NCBI GenBank assembly: GCA_023381645.1
Contig: JAMCRJ010000076.1
Span: 62,001 to 126,000 of the forward strand
Length of the DNA: 64,000 nucleotides
Reading direction: 5' to 3'
Source: Gammaproteobacteria bacterium
Lineage (GTDB): Bacteria; Pseudomonadota; Gammaproteobacteria; Acidithiobacillales; Acidithiobacillaceae
Shown here piece by piece: positions 26,405-35,483 of the stretch; position 1 is the first letter of the stretch, and every line of letters starts with the position of its first letter. Both the position numbers and the translations under genes were made by a program. The notes beneath the pieces are model-generated. The model was not told where the DNA came from, ran no database searches, and saw only the letters and a program-made list of their open reading frames with translations.

Positions 26405-27078
26405 TCCTCCCGGATATGTTCCAGATTCTGGAGATCCATGCTGTCGAAGGTCTCCCGTATCTGAAAAAAGAACACGCCGAGAATGACGAAGCCGATCAGG
26501 GCATCCAGGGCTACGCCCAGTTCCACGATCATCGGCATGCCCAGGGTGGCGCTGGTCGCGGCGAAGAAGAGACCGTTATCGACGGCCAGAAAACCCACCA
26601 CCTGAGAAATGGCCTTGCGCCGCGTGATCATCATCAGGAAAGCGAGCAGCACGGCGGCGAGGGCAATGCCGACCATGCCGCGGGTCACGGGGCCGGTCAG
26701 GGCGGTGATGGGGGCGGCAAGGGAGAAAGCGAAGATCACCAGCGCGATGCCGGCGAGCAGGGTCAGGGGGATGTTGAGCACGGCCTCCACATCGCCATGC
26801 ACCTGCAGGCGTCGTAACAGACGATGCAGTACCGTCGGGATCAGAATGGCCTTCAGCCCCAGGGTCAGGGCTGCGGAAAACCACAATTCCGTCTGCCCGG
26901 TCAGCAGCGCCACCAGCGCCGTGCCGGCCGCGAGGACTACTCCCTGCCAAGCGAGGAGATGGATCAGGGTGAGGAGACGCCGTTGCGCCAGCATGGCGAA
27001 AGCGAGCAGCAGGAGGAGGGCGGCGAGGAGCCTCAGCAGGGGGGTGCCCCAGGCGAGTCCCTGTGCGGTGATGATCAT
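26401..27078 (-). CDS. HyfE-like membrane subunit
   Basis: 225 residues, about six to seven hydrophobic helices. The closing segment QVVGFLAVDNGLFFAATSATLGMPMIVELGVALDALIGFVI is typical of hydrogenase-4 component E, whose C-terminal part corresponds to NuoK, including buried acidic residues (VELGVALD). Between the HyfC-like and HyfF-like genes, as expected in hyf-type operons. Confidence 0.85.
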   Translation of the reverse strand: MIITAQGLAWGTPLLRLLAALLLLLAFAMLAQRRLLTLIHLLAWQGVVLAAGTALVALLTGQTELWFSAALTLGLKAILIPTVLHRLLRRLQVHGDVEAVLNIPLTLLAGIALVIFAFSLAAPITALTGPVTRGMVGIALAAVLLAFLMMITRRKAISQVVGFLAVDNGLFFAATSATLGMPMIVELGVALDALIGFVILGVFFFQIRETFDSMDLQNLEHIREE

Positions 27079-27079
27079 G

Positions 27080-28021
27080 TCATGCCCCCAGCATGAAAAA
27101 AGTCAGAAGCCCGATGACCCCGAGCAGAAAGGCGGTGGCCATGAACTCCGGGGCGCGGAAAAGCCTGAGCTTGGCGAGCAGGGTTTCGACCAGTGCCAGG
27201 ATCACGGCGGCACCCGCGAATTTCAGCAGCAGGACTGGCAGGGTCACGGGCAGTGACGCGATTTCTGCGGTGGGCACGATACCCCAGGGCAGGAACAGCG
27301 CAATACCGATGGCCACATAGAGCGTCAGCTTGATCTGCGCCCCCCACTCCATGAGTGCGAGGTGCCGTCCCGAGTACTCCAGGAGCATGGCTTCGTGAAT
27401 CATGGTCAGTTCCAGGTGAGTAGCGGGATTGTCCACGGGAATCCGCGCATTTTCCGCCAGCAGCACGATGAAAAAGGCGGTGGCCGCGAAAACCATGCTG
27501 GGGTGCAGGGCGAAGCGCAGTTGCTCCAGGTGGGCCACGATCACGCTCAGCGAAGTGGACCGGGAGAGCAGGGACGCCGTAAAGAGTGTGGCCAGCAGGG
27601 CGGGCTCCGCGAGCCCGGCGATCAGCATTTCCCGATGGGCGCCCAGGGTGGCGAAGGGTGTCCCCGTGTCCATGGCCGCCAGCACCTGAAGAACCCGTGC
27701 CAGGGCGAACAAACCCACCAGGGCGATGACGTCGGCGGCCGGCGCCAGAGGCAGGCCGGTGGCAAGGATGGGGATGATCGCCGCCGCCAGACAGAGCGCC
27801 CCGAAAATCCCGTAAGGGGCAAAGCGGAAGAGCCAGGACGTGCCCTCCGCCTGTAGAGATTCTTTATGGAACAGGCGATACAGATCACGGTAGTTCTGCC
27901 AGCAGCCTGCCGGTCGCCGGTTTTGCAGGATCGCCCGCAAGGCCCGCAGCAACCCCGCAAAGAGTGGCGCCAGAAATGCCACCAGCAGTACCTGTGCCAG
28001 TTCCAGCAGTATGCCGGTCAT
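27080..28021 (-). CDS. HyfC/HycD-like membrane subunit (NuoH family)
   Basis: 313 residues, about eight helices. NuoH-family features: LLRALRAILQNRRPAGCWQNYRDLYRLFHKE in the N-terminal loop and ENARIPVDNPATHLELTMIHEAMLLEYSG in the C-terminal half, carrying the acidic residues that line the E-channel. This subunit links the peripheral arm to the antiporter-like subunits. Start overlaps the HyfB-like stop by ATGA. Confidence 0.87.
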   Translation of the reverse strand: MTGILLELAQVLLVAFLAPLFAGLLRALRAILQNRRPAGCWQNYRDLYRLFHKESLQAEGTSWLFRFAPYGIFGALCLAAAIIPILATGLPLAPAADVIALVGLFALARVLQVLAAMDTGTPFATLGAHREMLIAGLAEPALLATLFTASLLSRSTSLSVIVAHLEQLRFALHPSMVFAATAFFIVLLAENARIPVDNPATHLELTMIHEAMLLEYSGRHLALMEWGAQIKLTLYVAIGIALFLPWGIVPTAEIASLPVTLPVLLLKFAGAAVILALVETLLAKLRLFRAPEFMATAFLLGVIGLLTFFMLGA

Positions 28022-30000
28022 CGCCAGACCGCCAGCAGGATCAGCAGGGTCAGGAAGCTGTAGAGCAGATACAGGGTGATGCGACCCTGCTGCAGGCGCA
28101 GCACCTGAGCCGAGAGCCAGAAGGCAAGAAGGCTCAGGGGTTGATAGAAGCCACGGTACAGGGGTTCTCCGATCCGCATTCGCCAGCGGCCGGCGCCGTC
28201 TACCTCCCGTTCCGCCTGATACAGCGGGGCGAAGATGCGCAGCAGGGGTTGCGCAAACCCCAGTGCGCTATCCTGCATGTCCGGCGTCCGGACGGGAAAA
28301 CCGCAGGCCCAGACTGACACACGCCTCAGGGGCCGGCCAAAGAAACTCCAGATGAGGAGAAAACTCAGCCCTAGGGCGGCGGCCATGCCGAGGAAGAAAA
28401 TGACCGGACTGTAACTGGCGCGTTGCGCGGAGACCGGGGTTAGCCACAGCCCCTGCTGGGCGGCGAAGCCTTGGCCGAGCATTTCCTGCAGCACGGGATG
28501 CAGCAGATTCAACAGGACACCCGGAAAGAGTCCGAGGAAAATACAGGCGACACTCAGCAGGGCCATGGCCGAGTGTTCCCAGCGTCCGGCCTCGTGGGCA
28601 TGCCGTGCGCCGCGCGCCTGACCGAGAAAGGCGATACCGTAAAACTTGACCATGGCATAGGCCGCCAGAGCTACCGCCAACACGACGCCGGAGGCCGCCA
28701 GGGGCAATACCGCGCTGAGGGTGCTTTGGGGCAGAGCGGGCGACAGCAGAAACGCCTGCAGGAGCAGCCATTCGGAAACGAAGCCGTTGAGGGGAGGCAG
28801 TCCGGCGATGGCGAGGGTGCCGAAGAGCATGAAAAATGCGGTTAGAGGCATCTGCCGGATCAGGCCGCCCAGTCGATCCATGGCCACGCTGCCCGCTCCG
28901 TGCAGTACGCTGCCGCTGCCGAGAAAAAGCAGGCCCTTGAAGAAGGCGTGGTTCAGGGCGTGATACAGGGCGGCGGCCAGAGCCAAGGCCGCCAGGGCAC
29001 CGAGTCCATGCGTGCGGAAGATCAGGGCGAGGCCGAAGGCTACCATGATCAACCCCATGTTTTCTATGGAGGAATAGGCCAGCAGGCGTTTCATGTCCGT
29101 CTGGACGGCAGCGAAAAGCACACCGAAGAGGGCCGTCGCCAGCCCCACCCCCAGTACAAAGGGACCCCACCACGAGGCCGGCTTGCCGAGAAAGAGGAAG
29201 TCCACCCGCAACATGCCATAGAAGGCCATCTGCAGCATTGCCCCGCTCATCAGCGCGGAGACCGGGGCGGGAGCCGCGGGATGGGCGTCCGGCAGCCAGA
29301 TGTGGAGGGGAAGCAAGCCCGCCTTGGCACTGAATCCGAAAAAGGTCAGGAGAAAGGCGGCCGATGCCCAGAACGGATCGAGGGGCGCGTGCAGCATGGC
29401 GCTGAACGGCCCGCCCTGGGCTATGGCCGTTCCGGCGAGGAGGACGAAGCCCAGCAAGATGGCCAGCGCCCCAAGGTGGGCGATGAGCAGATAGAGGAAA
29501 CCGGCATGACGGCTGCTCGCCTCTTCATGCTCCGTCACCACCAGGAAATACGAGGCCAGCGCCATGATTTCCCAGGCGACCAGGAAAGTGAAGGCATTGG
29601 CCGCCAGCAGAACCAGTCCCATCCCCAGCAGAAAGGTGTGGTATTGGAGCATGAACCGACGCAGTGCCGGTCCCGACAGGGCGCGGAAATAGCCGGCGGC
29701 AAACAGGGTTACCGCGAAGGCCAGCAACCCCAGCAGAATCAGGAAAAATCCCGAGAGGGGATCGATCTGGAAAGACCAGGGCAAGGCGGGCAGGGACCCG
29801 CGCAGTTGCAGTTGGTCCGGAGGTGCCATCAGCGCGCTGAATCCGGCTACGGCCAGCAGCAGGGCAACCACGCTGCTGAGGGGGAAGATCAACCGGCAGG
29901 CGGCGGTTGGCGATCCGCCCAGCAGAAATCCCAGCAGCCCCAGACCCAGCCAGAGCAGTAATGCCCCAGTGGCGAGATCCAGAGGCAGGCAGGAAATCAC
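28018..30000 (-). CDS. HyfB-like antiporter-type membrane subunit (NuoL/N family)
   Basis: 660 residues, about 15-16 helices. Contains WEIMALASYFLVVTEHE, GFSAKAGLLPLHIWLPDAHPAAPAPVSALMSG and YSSIENMG, the antiporter-like proton-channel signatures, and a longer C-terminal region as in HyfB/HycC. GTG start at 30000 forms a GTGA overlap with the stop of the XRE-cupin regulator, so it is translationally coupled to that gene. Ion-translocating arm of the Ehr-type complex. Confidence 0.87.
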   Translation of the reverse strand: MISCLPLDLATGALLLWLGLGLLGFLLGGSPTAACRLIFPLSSVVALLLAVAGFSALMAPPDQLQLRGSLPALPWSFQIDPLSGFFLILLGLLAFAVTLFAAGYFRALSGPALRRFMLQYHTFLLGMGLVLLAANAFTFLVAWEIMALASYFLVVTEHEEASSRHAGFLYLLIAHLGALAILLGFVLLAGTAIAQGGPFSAMLHAPLDPFWASAAFLLTFFGFSAKAGLLPLHIWLPDAHPAAPAPVSALMSGAMLQMAFYGMLRVDFLFLGKPASWWGPFVLGVGLATALFGVLFAAVQTDMKRLLAYSSIENMGLIMVAFGLALIFRTHGLGALAALALAAALYHALNHAFFKGLLFLGSGSVLHGAGSVAMDRLGGLIRQMPLTAFFMLFGTLAIAGLPPLNGFVSEWLLLQAFLLSPALPQSTLSAVLPLAASGVVLAVALAAYAMVKFYGIAFLGQARGARHAHEAGRWEHSAMALLSVACIFLGLFPGVLLNLLHPVLQEMLGQGFAAQQGLWLTPVSAQRASYSPVIFFLGMAAALGLSFLLIWSFFGRPLRRVSVWACGFPVRTPDMQDSALGFAQPLLRIFAPLYQAEREVDGAGRWRMRIGEPLYRGFYQPLSLLAFWLSAQVLRLQQGRITLYLLYSFLTLLILLAVWR

Positions 30001-30542
30001 TGGGCTACCACCACCAACAGGGTCGTTGCGGAGTGGCCGCGGTTGTGCCAGTTGTGGGGCAGCCGCGGATCATAGTAAATGGCGTCGCCTTCCCCCAGTT
30101 CCGTGATCACCCCGGATTGCTCAAAAGCGGCTGTCCCACGGATGACGATGGTGAATTCTTCTCCCTCGGCACTGGTATAGGGGTGCTCACCACACTCCCC
30201 GCCCGGTTCAAGTACCATCAGCAGCGGTTGCATTTTCTTTTGCGGCAGGCCGCGGGCCAGCGGCTCCAGTGAAGCGTGGGAACCGGCACTGTAAAACTTG
30301 CGCCGGTCACCGCTGCGCATGATCCATGGCAAACCCGCCGTTTCACCGTCATCGAAAATCGCGGCGATGGGAATCTGCAGCGCCGCGCAGATTTTTTCCA
30401 GCGTGGCGATGGAGGGGGAGTTCTGCCCGGCCTCGATCTGCGAGAGGGCACTGGGCGAAATTTCGGCACGCGCCGCCAGTCCGCGCACGGACCATCCCTT
30501 ATCCTCGCGAAGTTGCCGAATTTTTTTGCAGACCTGTTCCAT
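29997..30542 (-). CDS. XRE-family regulator with C-terminal cupin domain
   Basis: 181 residues. Helix-turn-helix of XRE/SinR type at ~5-60 (IRQLREDKGWSVRGLAARAE, SPSALSQIEAGQNSPSIATL), then a cupin at ~95-178 (HPYTSAEGEEFTIVIRGTA, LGEGDAIYYDPRLPHNWHN) with His/Glu residues that could bind a metal or small ligand. It overlaps the first structural gene of the Ehr-type complex, so it is probably the operon's own regulator. The ligand is unknown. Confidence 0.85.
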   Translation of the reverse strand: MEQVCKKIRQLREDKGWSVRGLAARAEISPSALSQIEAGQNSPSIATLEKICAALQIPIAAIFDDGETAGLPWIMRSGDRRKFYSAGSHASLEPLARGLPQKKMQPLLMVLEPGGECGEHPYTSAEGEEFTIVIRGTAAFEQSGVITELGEGDAIYYDPRLPHNWHNRGHSATTLLVVVAQ

Positions 30543-30599
30543 GGACGGAGAGTGTACGTTAAAACACGCGCCATGTAATCTATTTTGGACGGCATTCCC

Positions 30600-31691
30600 C
30601 TACACGTTGAACAAAAAGTTCAGCACATCTCCGTCCTGCACCACATATTCCTTTCCTTCCGCGCGCATCTTGCCCGCCTCCTTCGCCCCCTGTTCGCCTT
30701 TGTACCGGATAAAATCGTCATAGGCGATGGTCTGGGCGCGGATGAAGCCGCGTTCGAAATCGCTGTGGATCACGCCCGCTGCCTGTGGCGCCGTGGCGCC
30801 CACCGGGATGGTCCAGGCGCGGACCTCCTTGACGCCGGCAGTGAAGTAGGTCTGCAGACCCAGTAAACGGTAAGCCGCACGGATGATGCGGTTGAGGCCG
30901 GGCTCCGCCAGTCCCAAGTCCTGCAGGAAAGCGCTTTGTTCCTCCGGTTCCAGTTCTGCCAGCTCTGATTCTATGGCGGCGCAGACAGGCACCACACTCG
31001 CATGCCGTTCGGCCGCCCAGGCTTCCAGGGGTACACGCCAGGGGCCACCCTGCGACTCGTCCTCCGCGACATTGGCAATAATCATGAGGGGTTTCATGGT
31101 CAGCAGACAGAGGCTGCGCAGATGCTCTTGCTCCTCACTGTTCAGGTTCAGGCTGGCGGCTGGCTTTCCTTCATTCAGATGGGGCAGGAGGCGGGCCATG
31201 GCGGCGACTTCGGCCACCGCATCCTTGTTGCCGCCCTTGGCCTGTCGCGCCACCCGCGCCTGGGCCTTCTCCACGGTGCCGAGATCGGCCAGAATCAGCT
31301 CCGTCAGCACCACCTCCAGATCTGCCACGGGATCCACGTGACCGCTTACATGCACCACGTTGGGGTCCACAAAGCAGCGGGTGACCAAGGCAATGGCGTC
31401 AGTCTCGCGAATATGGGCGAGAAACTGGTTGCCCAAACCCTCACCCTGCGCTGCACCGGCCACCAGCCCGGCGATGTCCACGAACTCCATGGTGGCGTGC
31501 TGTACCTTCTGTGGTTTGACGATCTCTGACAAGGCCTCAAGACGGGGATCCGGCACGGCAACCAGCCCGACATTGGGCTCGATCGTACAGAAGGGATAGT
31601 TCTCCGCCGCGATGCCCGCCTTGGTGATGGCGTTGAAAAGGGTGGATTTGCCGACGTTGGGTAAGCCGACGATGCCGCAGGCCAAAGCCAT
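30600..31691 (-). CDS. ychF: Ribosome-associated P-loop ATPase/GTPase YchF
   Basis: 363 residues. Walker [10 protein letters not shown] at 9-17, G3 [20 protein letters not shown], and the C-terminal TGS domain ending DVLNFLFNV, as in all YchF/OLA1 proteins. NxxE-type specificity loop (IIANVAED) favours ATP. It binds ribosomes and affects stress responses. Follows pth by 9 bases in the conserved rplY-pth-ychF order. Confidence 0.96.
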   Translation of the reverse strand: MALACGIVGLPNVGKSTLFNAITKAGIAAENYPFCTIEPNVGLVAVPDPRLEALSEIVKPQKVQHATMEFVDIAGLVAGAAQGEGLGNQFLAHIRETDAIALVTRCFVDPNVVHVSGHVDPVADLEVVLTELILADLGTVEKAQARVARQAKGGNKDAVAEVAAMARLLPHLNEGKPAASLNLNSEEQEHLRSLCLLTMKPLMIIANVAEDESQGGPWRVPLEAWAAERHASVVPVCAAIESELAELEPEEQSAFLQDLGLAEPGLNRIIRAAYRLLGLQTYFTAGVKEVRAWTIPVGATAPQAAGVIHSDFERGFIRAQTIAYDDFIRYKGEQGAKEAGKMRAEGKEYVVQDGDVLNFLFNV

Positions 31692-31700
31692 AAGAAACTC

Positions 31701-32270
31701 CTAATCGCTGTGCAGGGTTTTTTGCGCCGCATCCGTGCGGCCGCAGAGAAAGTCGGGAAGTACGCCGAGGCTGCGTTCAATCGCCTCGTCAATCAGGGCC
31801 TTATCCGCTGTCGGCGGGGCGTTCAGCACATAAGGGATGACCGCGTCCTTGTGCCCCGGATGGCCGATGCCGATACGCAGTCGCCAGTAATCCCGTGTGC
31901 CCAGGGCACGGTCGAGGTCGCGGAGGCCGTTGTGGCCGCCATGACCGCCACCGCGTTTCAGCCGCGCCGTGCCCGGCGGCAGGTCCAGTTCGTCATGCAT
32001 CACCAGAATCCGTTCCGCGGGTACTTTATAAAAGGCCGCCATGGCCTGCACCGGGCCGCCGCTGCGGTTCATGAAATCCTGGGGCATACACAGCCCCAGT
32101 TCCAGTCCGGAAGCCCGCGCCGTAGCGGCCAGACAATGCCAGCGCTTCTCCATACGCAAAGACGCCCCGACCCGATCTGCAAGGGTCTGGAGCGTCCAGA
32201 AGCCGGCATTGTGGCGGGTCCGGGCGTATTCCGCGCCGGGGTTACCCAGGCCCGCCAACAACCAGTCCAT
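31701..32270 (-). CDS. pth: Peptidyl-tRNA hydrolase
   Basis: 189 residues with GLGNPGAEYARTRHNAGF (catalytic His20), KPQ-equivalent MPQDFMNRSGG, HDELDLPPG and GGGHGGHNGLR. It releases peptides from prematurely dropped peptidyl-tRNA. Sits between rplY and ychF with gaps below 10 bases, so one transcript is likely. Confidence 0.96.
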   Translation of the reverse strand: MDWLLAGLGNPGAEYARTRHNAGFWTLQTLADRVGASLRMEKRWHCLAATARASGLELGLCMPQDFMNRSGGPVQAMAAFYKVPAERILVMHDELDLPPGTARLKRGGGHGGHNGLRDLDRALGTRDYWRLRIGIGHPGHKDAVIPYVLNAPPTADKALIDEAIERSLGVLPDFLCGRTDAAQKTLHSD

Positions 32271-32276
32271 AAGGCC

Positions 32277-32885
32277 TCAGGCGGTGGTCTCCGGGGCCTC
32301 TTCCGCCTCGGCACCGGTACGCGGATTGTGGATGGAGACGACTTCCTTGTCGTCCTCATGCAGCAAAGGCACCAGTGTCACGCCGGCGGGCACACTGATC
32401 TGCGACAGATGCAGGCTGTCACCAATGTGCAGCCCGGCGATATCCACCTGGAGGGCTTCCGGCAGACGATCCACCGGCGCTTCCACTTCTACTTCCACCA
32501 GGGCGCGATGCAATACCCCGCCTGCCTTGATGCCGGCGCAGGTGCTTTCGTTCAGGAAGTGGACGGGCACATGCAAGCGTACCTGTTCGCCGGCGTGAAC
32601 GCGCAGGAAGTCCATGTGCAGGACCTCTTCCTTATAAGGATGCATCTGAATATCGCGGATCAGGGCCGTCTCATTGCTGCCAGGGAGCTGCAGCGTGATG
32701 ATGTGGGTATACGCGCGCTCGTCGGGCAACAACTTGCGCAGCAGGCGGGCTTCGATGCTGATGCCCATCGCGGCCTTGCCGTCCCCGTAGAGCACAGCGG
32801 GTACCATGCCGGTGCGGCGCAGGCGGCGGCTGGCACGACGGCCGATATCTTCGCGCGGCTGGGCCGCAATCGCAAAATCTGTCAT
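32277..32885 (-). CDS. rplY: 50S ribosomal protein L25/general stress protein Ctc
   Basis: 202 residues, the long CTC-type form. N-terminal 5S rRNA-binding domain (REDIGRRASRRLRRTGMVPAVLYG, HPYKEEVLHMDF) plus the C-terminal beta domain and an acidic tail (AEAEEAPETTA). Immediately precedes pth, the usual arrangement. Confidence 0.95.
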   Translation of the reverse strand: MTDFAIAAQPREDIGRRASRRLRRTGMVPAVLYGDGKAAMGISIEARLLRKLLPDERAYTHIITLQLPGSNETALIRDIQMHPYKEEVLHMDFLRVHAGEQVRLHVPVHFLNESTCAGIKAGGVLHRALVEVEVEAPVDRLPEALQVDIAGLHIGDSLHLSQISVPAGVTLVPLLHEDDKEVVSIHNPRTGAEAEEAPETTA

Positions 32886-32897
32886 TTTCTGGACTCC

Positions 32898-34808
32898 TTA
32901 AGGTATCGCGGGTTGAGCGGGGCGAGGGTTGACAGAACCTTTCTCCCCAATGGCAAGGGGCGCATCATAATGCGCCGCGGTTTTTTCGGCAACCGTTTCC
33001 GGCATTTTTTCATCGCGCTGCAAATAGGCATTGATCACCGCGCGGGCTACCGGCAGGGCTTGCCAGGCATTATGCCCACCATATTCCACCACGACGGCGA
33101 CGGCGATTTTGGGGTGATGTACCGGTGCCCAGCCGATAAAAAGAGAGTCGTTGTTATAGACGGTGTGGCCATTTTTGTACCCTACCGGGACTTGCGCAGT
33201 GCCCGTCTTCCCGGCAATGGTGATGCCGGGGATGCTGACCGTATGGCAGGTTCCGCTGGTGACACAGGCCTCCATGCCTTTATGCACCGCCTGCATGGCC
33301 TCCGCCGAAATGTGGAGGTCGATGGGCGGTGCATTGGGGATGGGCTCCACCCTGCCGTTGTCCGGATTGATGAAGGCTTTGGCCACCTGGGGCTGGACCA
33401 GATAGCCGCCGTTGGCGAGCGCGGAGACCGCCCGCGCCAATTGCAGGGGGGTCTCCAGAAGATACCCCTGGCCGATTCCGAGAATGATGGAGTCCCCGGT
33501 GTACCACGGGGCATGCAGATGCGCCAGCTTCCAAGCGGGGGTGGGCACCAGACCACTGGCCCCGCCCGGCAGATCGATGGGTGGTTTGCTGCCGAAGCCA
33601 AATCGCCACAGGGTCTTGTCCTGCAGGGCGATGCCCATCTTCACCGCGAGTTTGTAGTAGAAAACATCCACCGACCAGGTCAGTGCCTTGGTCAGGCCGG
33701 TGTTGCCGAATCCTCCCCGGTTCCAGTCCCAGTAGGTATGGCCGCCAAGCTGATAATTTCCCGCGCAGAAGGTATGGTAATCGGGCGCGATGACGCCTTC
33801 CTGTATCGCCTCTACGGAATAAAAGGGCTTGGCGCAGGAGCCTGGCGGGTAGAGGCCATTGTCGGCGCGATTCATCAATGGGCGGCCCGGATTGTCCAGG
33901 AGACTCTGCCAGTGGGCCGTGCTGATGCCATCCACGAACCAGTTGGCATTGAAGCTGGGGCTGGTCACCATGGCCAGTATGGCGCCATTGTTCGGGTTCA
34001 TGGCGACGACCGCGCCGCGATACCCCTTACCCTGCAGGGCCAGTGCCCCCGCCTCCTGCACCCGCACCCGCAGGTGGGTGAGCAAATTTTCACCAGGGCG
34101 CGCCGGGATCTCGCGCAGGGTGCCCACCTGCAGGCCGCGCGCATTGATGTCCTTGATCTGATAACCCATGGTGCCGCGGAGCTGGCGTTCGTAATAACGT
34201 TCCAGGCCATCCTTGCCGATGTAGTTGCGTCCGACATACTTGCTGGCGCGAAAATCCTTGAGGTCGGTGGCGGTAATCGGGCCGACATAGCCGACGACGT
34301 GTGAAAAGAGCGCGTCGTAGGGATAATGGCGGTGAAGCATGGCGACCACCTGCACCCCGGGCAGATCCAGCGCGCGCACGGCCACCGCGGCGATCTGTGC
34401 CGGTGTCAGACCGGCCTTGAGCACTACCGGATCGAAATCCGGTTTGCCCATGCGCAGTTCCCGAAAGCGGCGCATATCGTTCGCGTCCAGCCCGAGCAGT
34501 TGCTGCAGGCGCTGCAATGTGTCCTGCAGGTCGGGCACCTGGTCGGGGGTGATTTCCAGGGCATAGGTGGGCTCATTTTCGGCCAGCACCGCACCGTGAT
34601 CGGCCAGCACCAGGCCACGGGGCGGGGCGACGGGCACGAGAGCCACATGATTATCGTAGGCCAGGGTGCGAAATTTGGAATAGTGCAGCACCTGCAGGTC
34701 CACGACGCGCAGCACCACGACCAGTATCGCCAGCCACATCAGACCGGCCGCCACCCCCAGTCGGAAGCGGAAGCTGCGAATACGTTTCTCGTGATCAGAA
34801 AGGGACAT
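32898..34808 (-). CDS. mrdA: Penicillin-binding protein 2 (elongasome transpeptidase)
   Basis: 636 residues. N-terminal membrane anchor (~residues 18-38), PBP dimerisation domain with RGLVLADHGAVLAENEP, and a transpeptidase domain with the active-site SxxK as SCAK (S324-K327), SVD in place of SxN, and KTGTAQV. It cross-links peptidoglycan during side-wall growth. Family members usually read GSTFKP around the serine; here PGSCAKP. mreBCD and rodA are not adjacent in this window. It lies 12 bases upstream of rplY in the same direction. Confidence 0.92.
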   Translation of the reverse strand: MSLSDHEKRIRSFRFRLGVAAGLMWLAILVVVLRVVDLQVLHYSKFRTLAYDNHVALVPVAPPRGLVLADHGAVLAENEPTYALEITPDQVPDLQDTLQRLQQLLGLDANDMRRFRELRMGKPDFDPVVLKAGLTPAQIAAVAVRALDLPGVQVVAMLHRHYPYDALFSHVVGYVGPITATDLKDFRASKYVGRNYIGKDGLERYYERQLRGTMGYQIKDINARGLQVGTLREIPARPGENLLTHLRVRVQEAGALALQGKGYRGAVVAMNPNNGAILAMVTSPSFNANWFVDGISTAHWQSLLDNPGRPLMNRADNGLYPPGSCAKPFYSVEAIQEGVIAPDYHTFCAGNYQLGGHTYWDWNRGGFGNTGLTKALTWSVDVFYYKLAVKMGIALQDKTLWRFGFGSKPPIDLPGGASGLVPTPAWKLAHLHAPWYTGDSIILGIGQGYLLETPLQLARAVSALANGGYLVQPQVAKAFINPDNGRVEPIPNAPPIDLHISAEAMQAVHKGMEACVTSGTCHTVSIPGITIAGKTGTAQVPVGYKNGHTVYNNDSLFIGWAPVHHPKIAVAVVVEYGGHNAWQALPVARAVINAYLQRDEKMPETVAEKTAAHYDAPLAIGEKGSVNPRPAQPAIP

Positions 34809-34895
34809 AACCGGGAATGACCTGATTCAGTTTGCAAATGGCTGGGACGCTTCGTACACTCGAAAGCAAAATCCTTTGAGAGATGGGGTGGCGCA

Positions 34896-35132
34896 GTGGT
34901 GGAGTCCCGTTTTGAATCCCTGTTCACAGAGCTGGAGAGCATTATAACGGATTATCGTGGCCTGCGTCGTCATTTCGAGGGCGACGGTCGCGACAGGCGT
35001 TCCCTGCAGGCGCTGCAGAAGCAAATCCAGATGCTGGATGCAGAAAATACCCTGCTGCGGGAGCGTCAGGAGGCAATATGTCTGCGACTCAGCGAATTGC
35101 TCACGCAGGTGAGTCGTTGGGAAAACGAATAA
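34896..35132 (+). CDS. Small coiled-coil protein (TIGR02449/ZapB-like)
   Basis: 78 residues, nearly all coiled coil (LQALQKQIQMLDAENTLLRERQ). It precedes zapA by 15 bases, where gammaproteobacteria encode a small ZapB-like protein of the TIGR02449 family. Presumably it works with ZapA at the division ring; inferred from position and coiled coil only. Confidence 0.7.
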   Translation: MVESRFESLFTELESIITDYRGLRRHFEGDGRDRRSLQALQKQIQMLDAENTLLRERQEAICLRLSELLTQVSRWENE

Positions 35133-35147
35133 AGAACACCCAGACAG

Positions 35148-35474
35148 ATGGAGAAGACCGTGCCTGAAGCGACCCGTAATTCCACCACCAAACGCGTCAA
35201 CATCAATCTGATGGGGCAAAGTTATCAGGTACCCTGTCTGCCCGAAGAGCAGACGCTGCTCCTAGAGGCGGTGGCTCTGCTCAATCAACATCTCGACGCC
35301 GCCCGCGCGCAGGGGCGGACGATCAGCAAGGAGCGCACTGCTCTGATGGTGGCGGTCAATCTGGCCGCAGACCTGCAGCGCGCCCGCCAGGAAGTGCAGG
35401 CACGCGATGAACAGCTCGATCGGCTGGAGAACCGCCTGCGCCGGCTGGTTGACATGGGTAAGGGGGCAGAGTAG
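35148..35474 (+). CDS. zapA: Cell division protein ZapA
   Basis: 108 residues: beta N-terminal part (KRVNINLMGQSYQVPCLPEEQ), then a long coiled coil (AADLQRARQEVQARDEQLDRLE). ZapA tetramers bundle FtsZ filaments. The neighbourhood coiled-coil protein - zapA - 6S RNA - formyl-THF ligase is conserved in proteobacteria. The 3' end of the gene contains the 6S RNA promoter. Confidence 0.9.
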   Translation: MEKTVPEATRNSTTKRVNINLMGQSYQVPCLPEEQTLLLEAVALLNQHLDAARAQGRTISKERTALMVAVNLAADLQRARQEVQARDEQLDRLENRLRRLVDMGKGAE

Positions 35475-35477
35475 CTT
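35449..35477 (+). promoter_or_regulatory. Promoter of 6S RNA inside zapA
   Basis: Exact TTGACA at 35449-35454, 17-base spacer, -10 TAGCTT at 35472-35477. Transcription would start about seven bases further on, at ~35484, which is exactly where the closing stem of the 6S RNA begins. Confidence 0.65.
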
Positions 35478-35483
35478 GGTTAT

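Noticed and set aside
22855..30000. Annotation as an active hydrogenase-4 or formate hydrogenlyase
   Set aside because: All four nickel-iron cysteines of the large subunit are replaced, and ferredoxin-type subunits and formate dehydrogenase are absent.
31710..34304. 864-codon plus-strand frame over pth, rplY and mrdA
   Set aside because: It crosses three clear genes on the other strand and has no recognisable domain or ribosome site.
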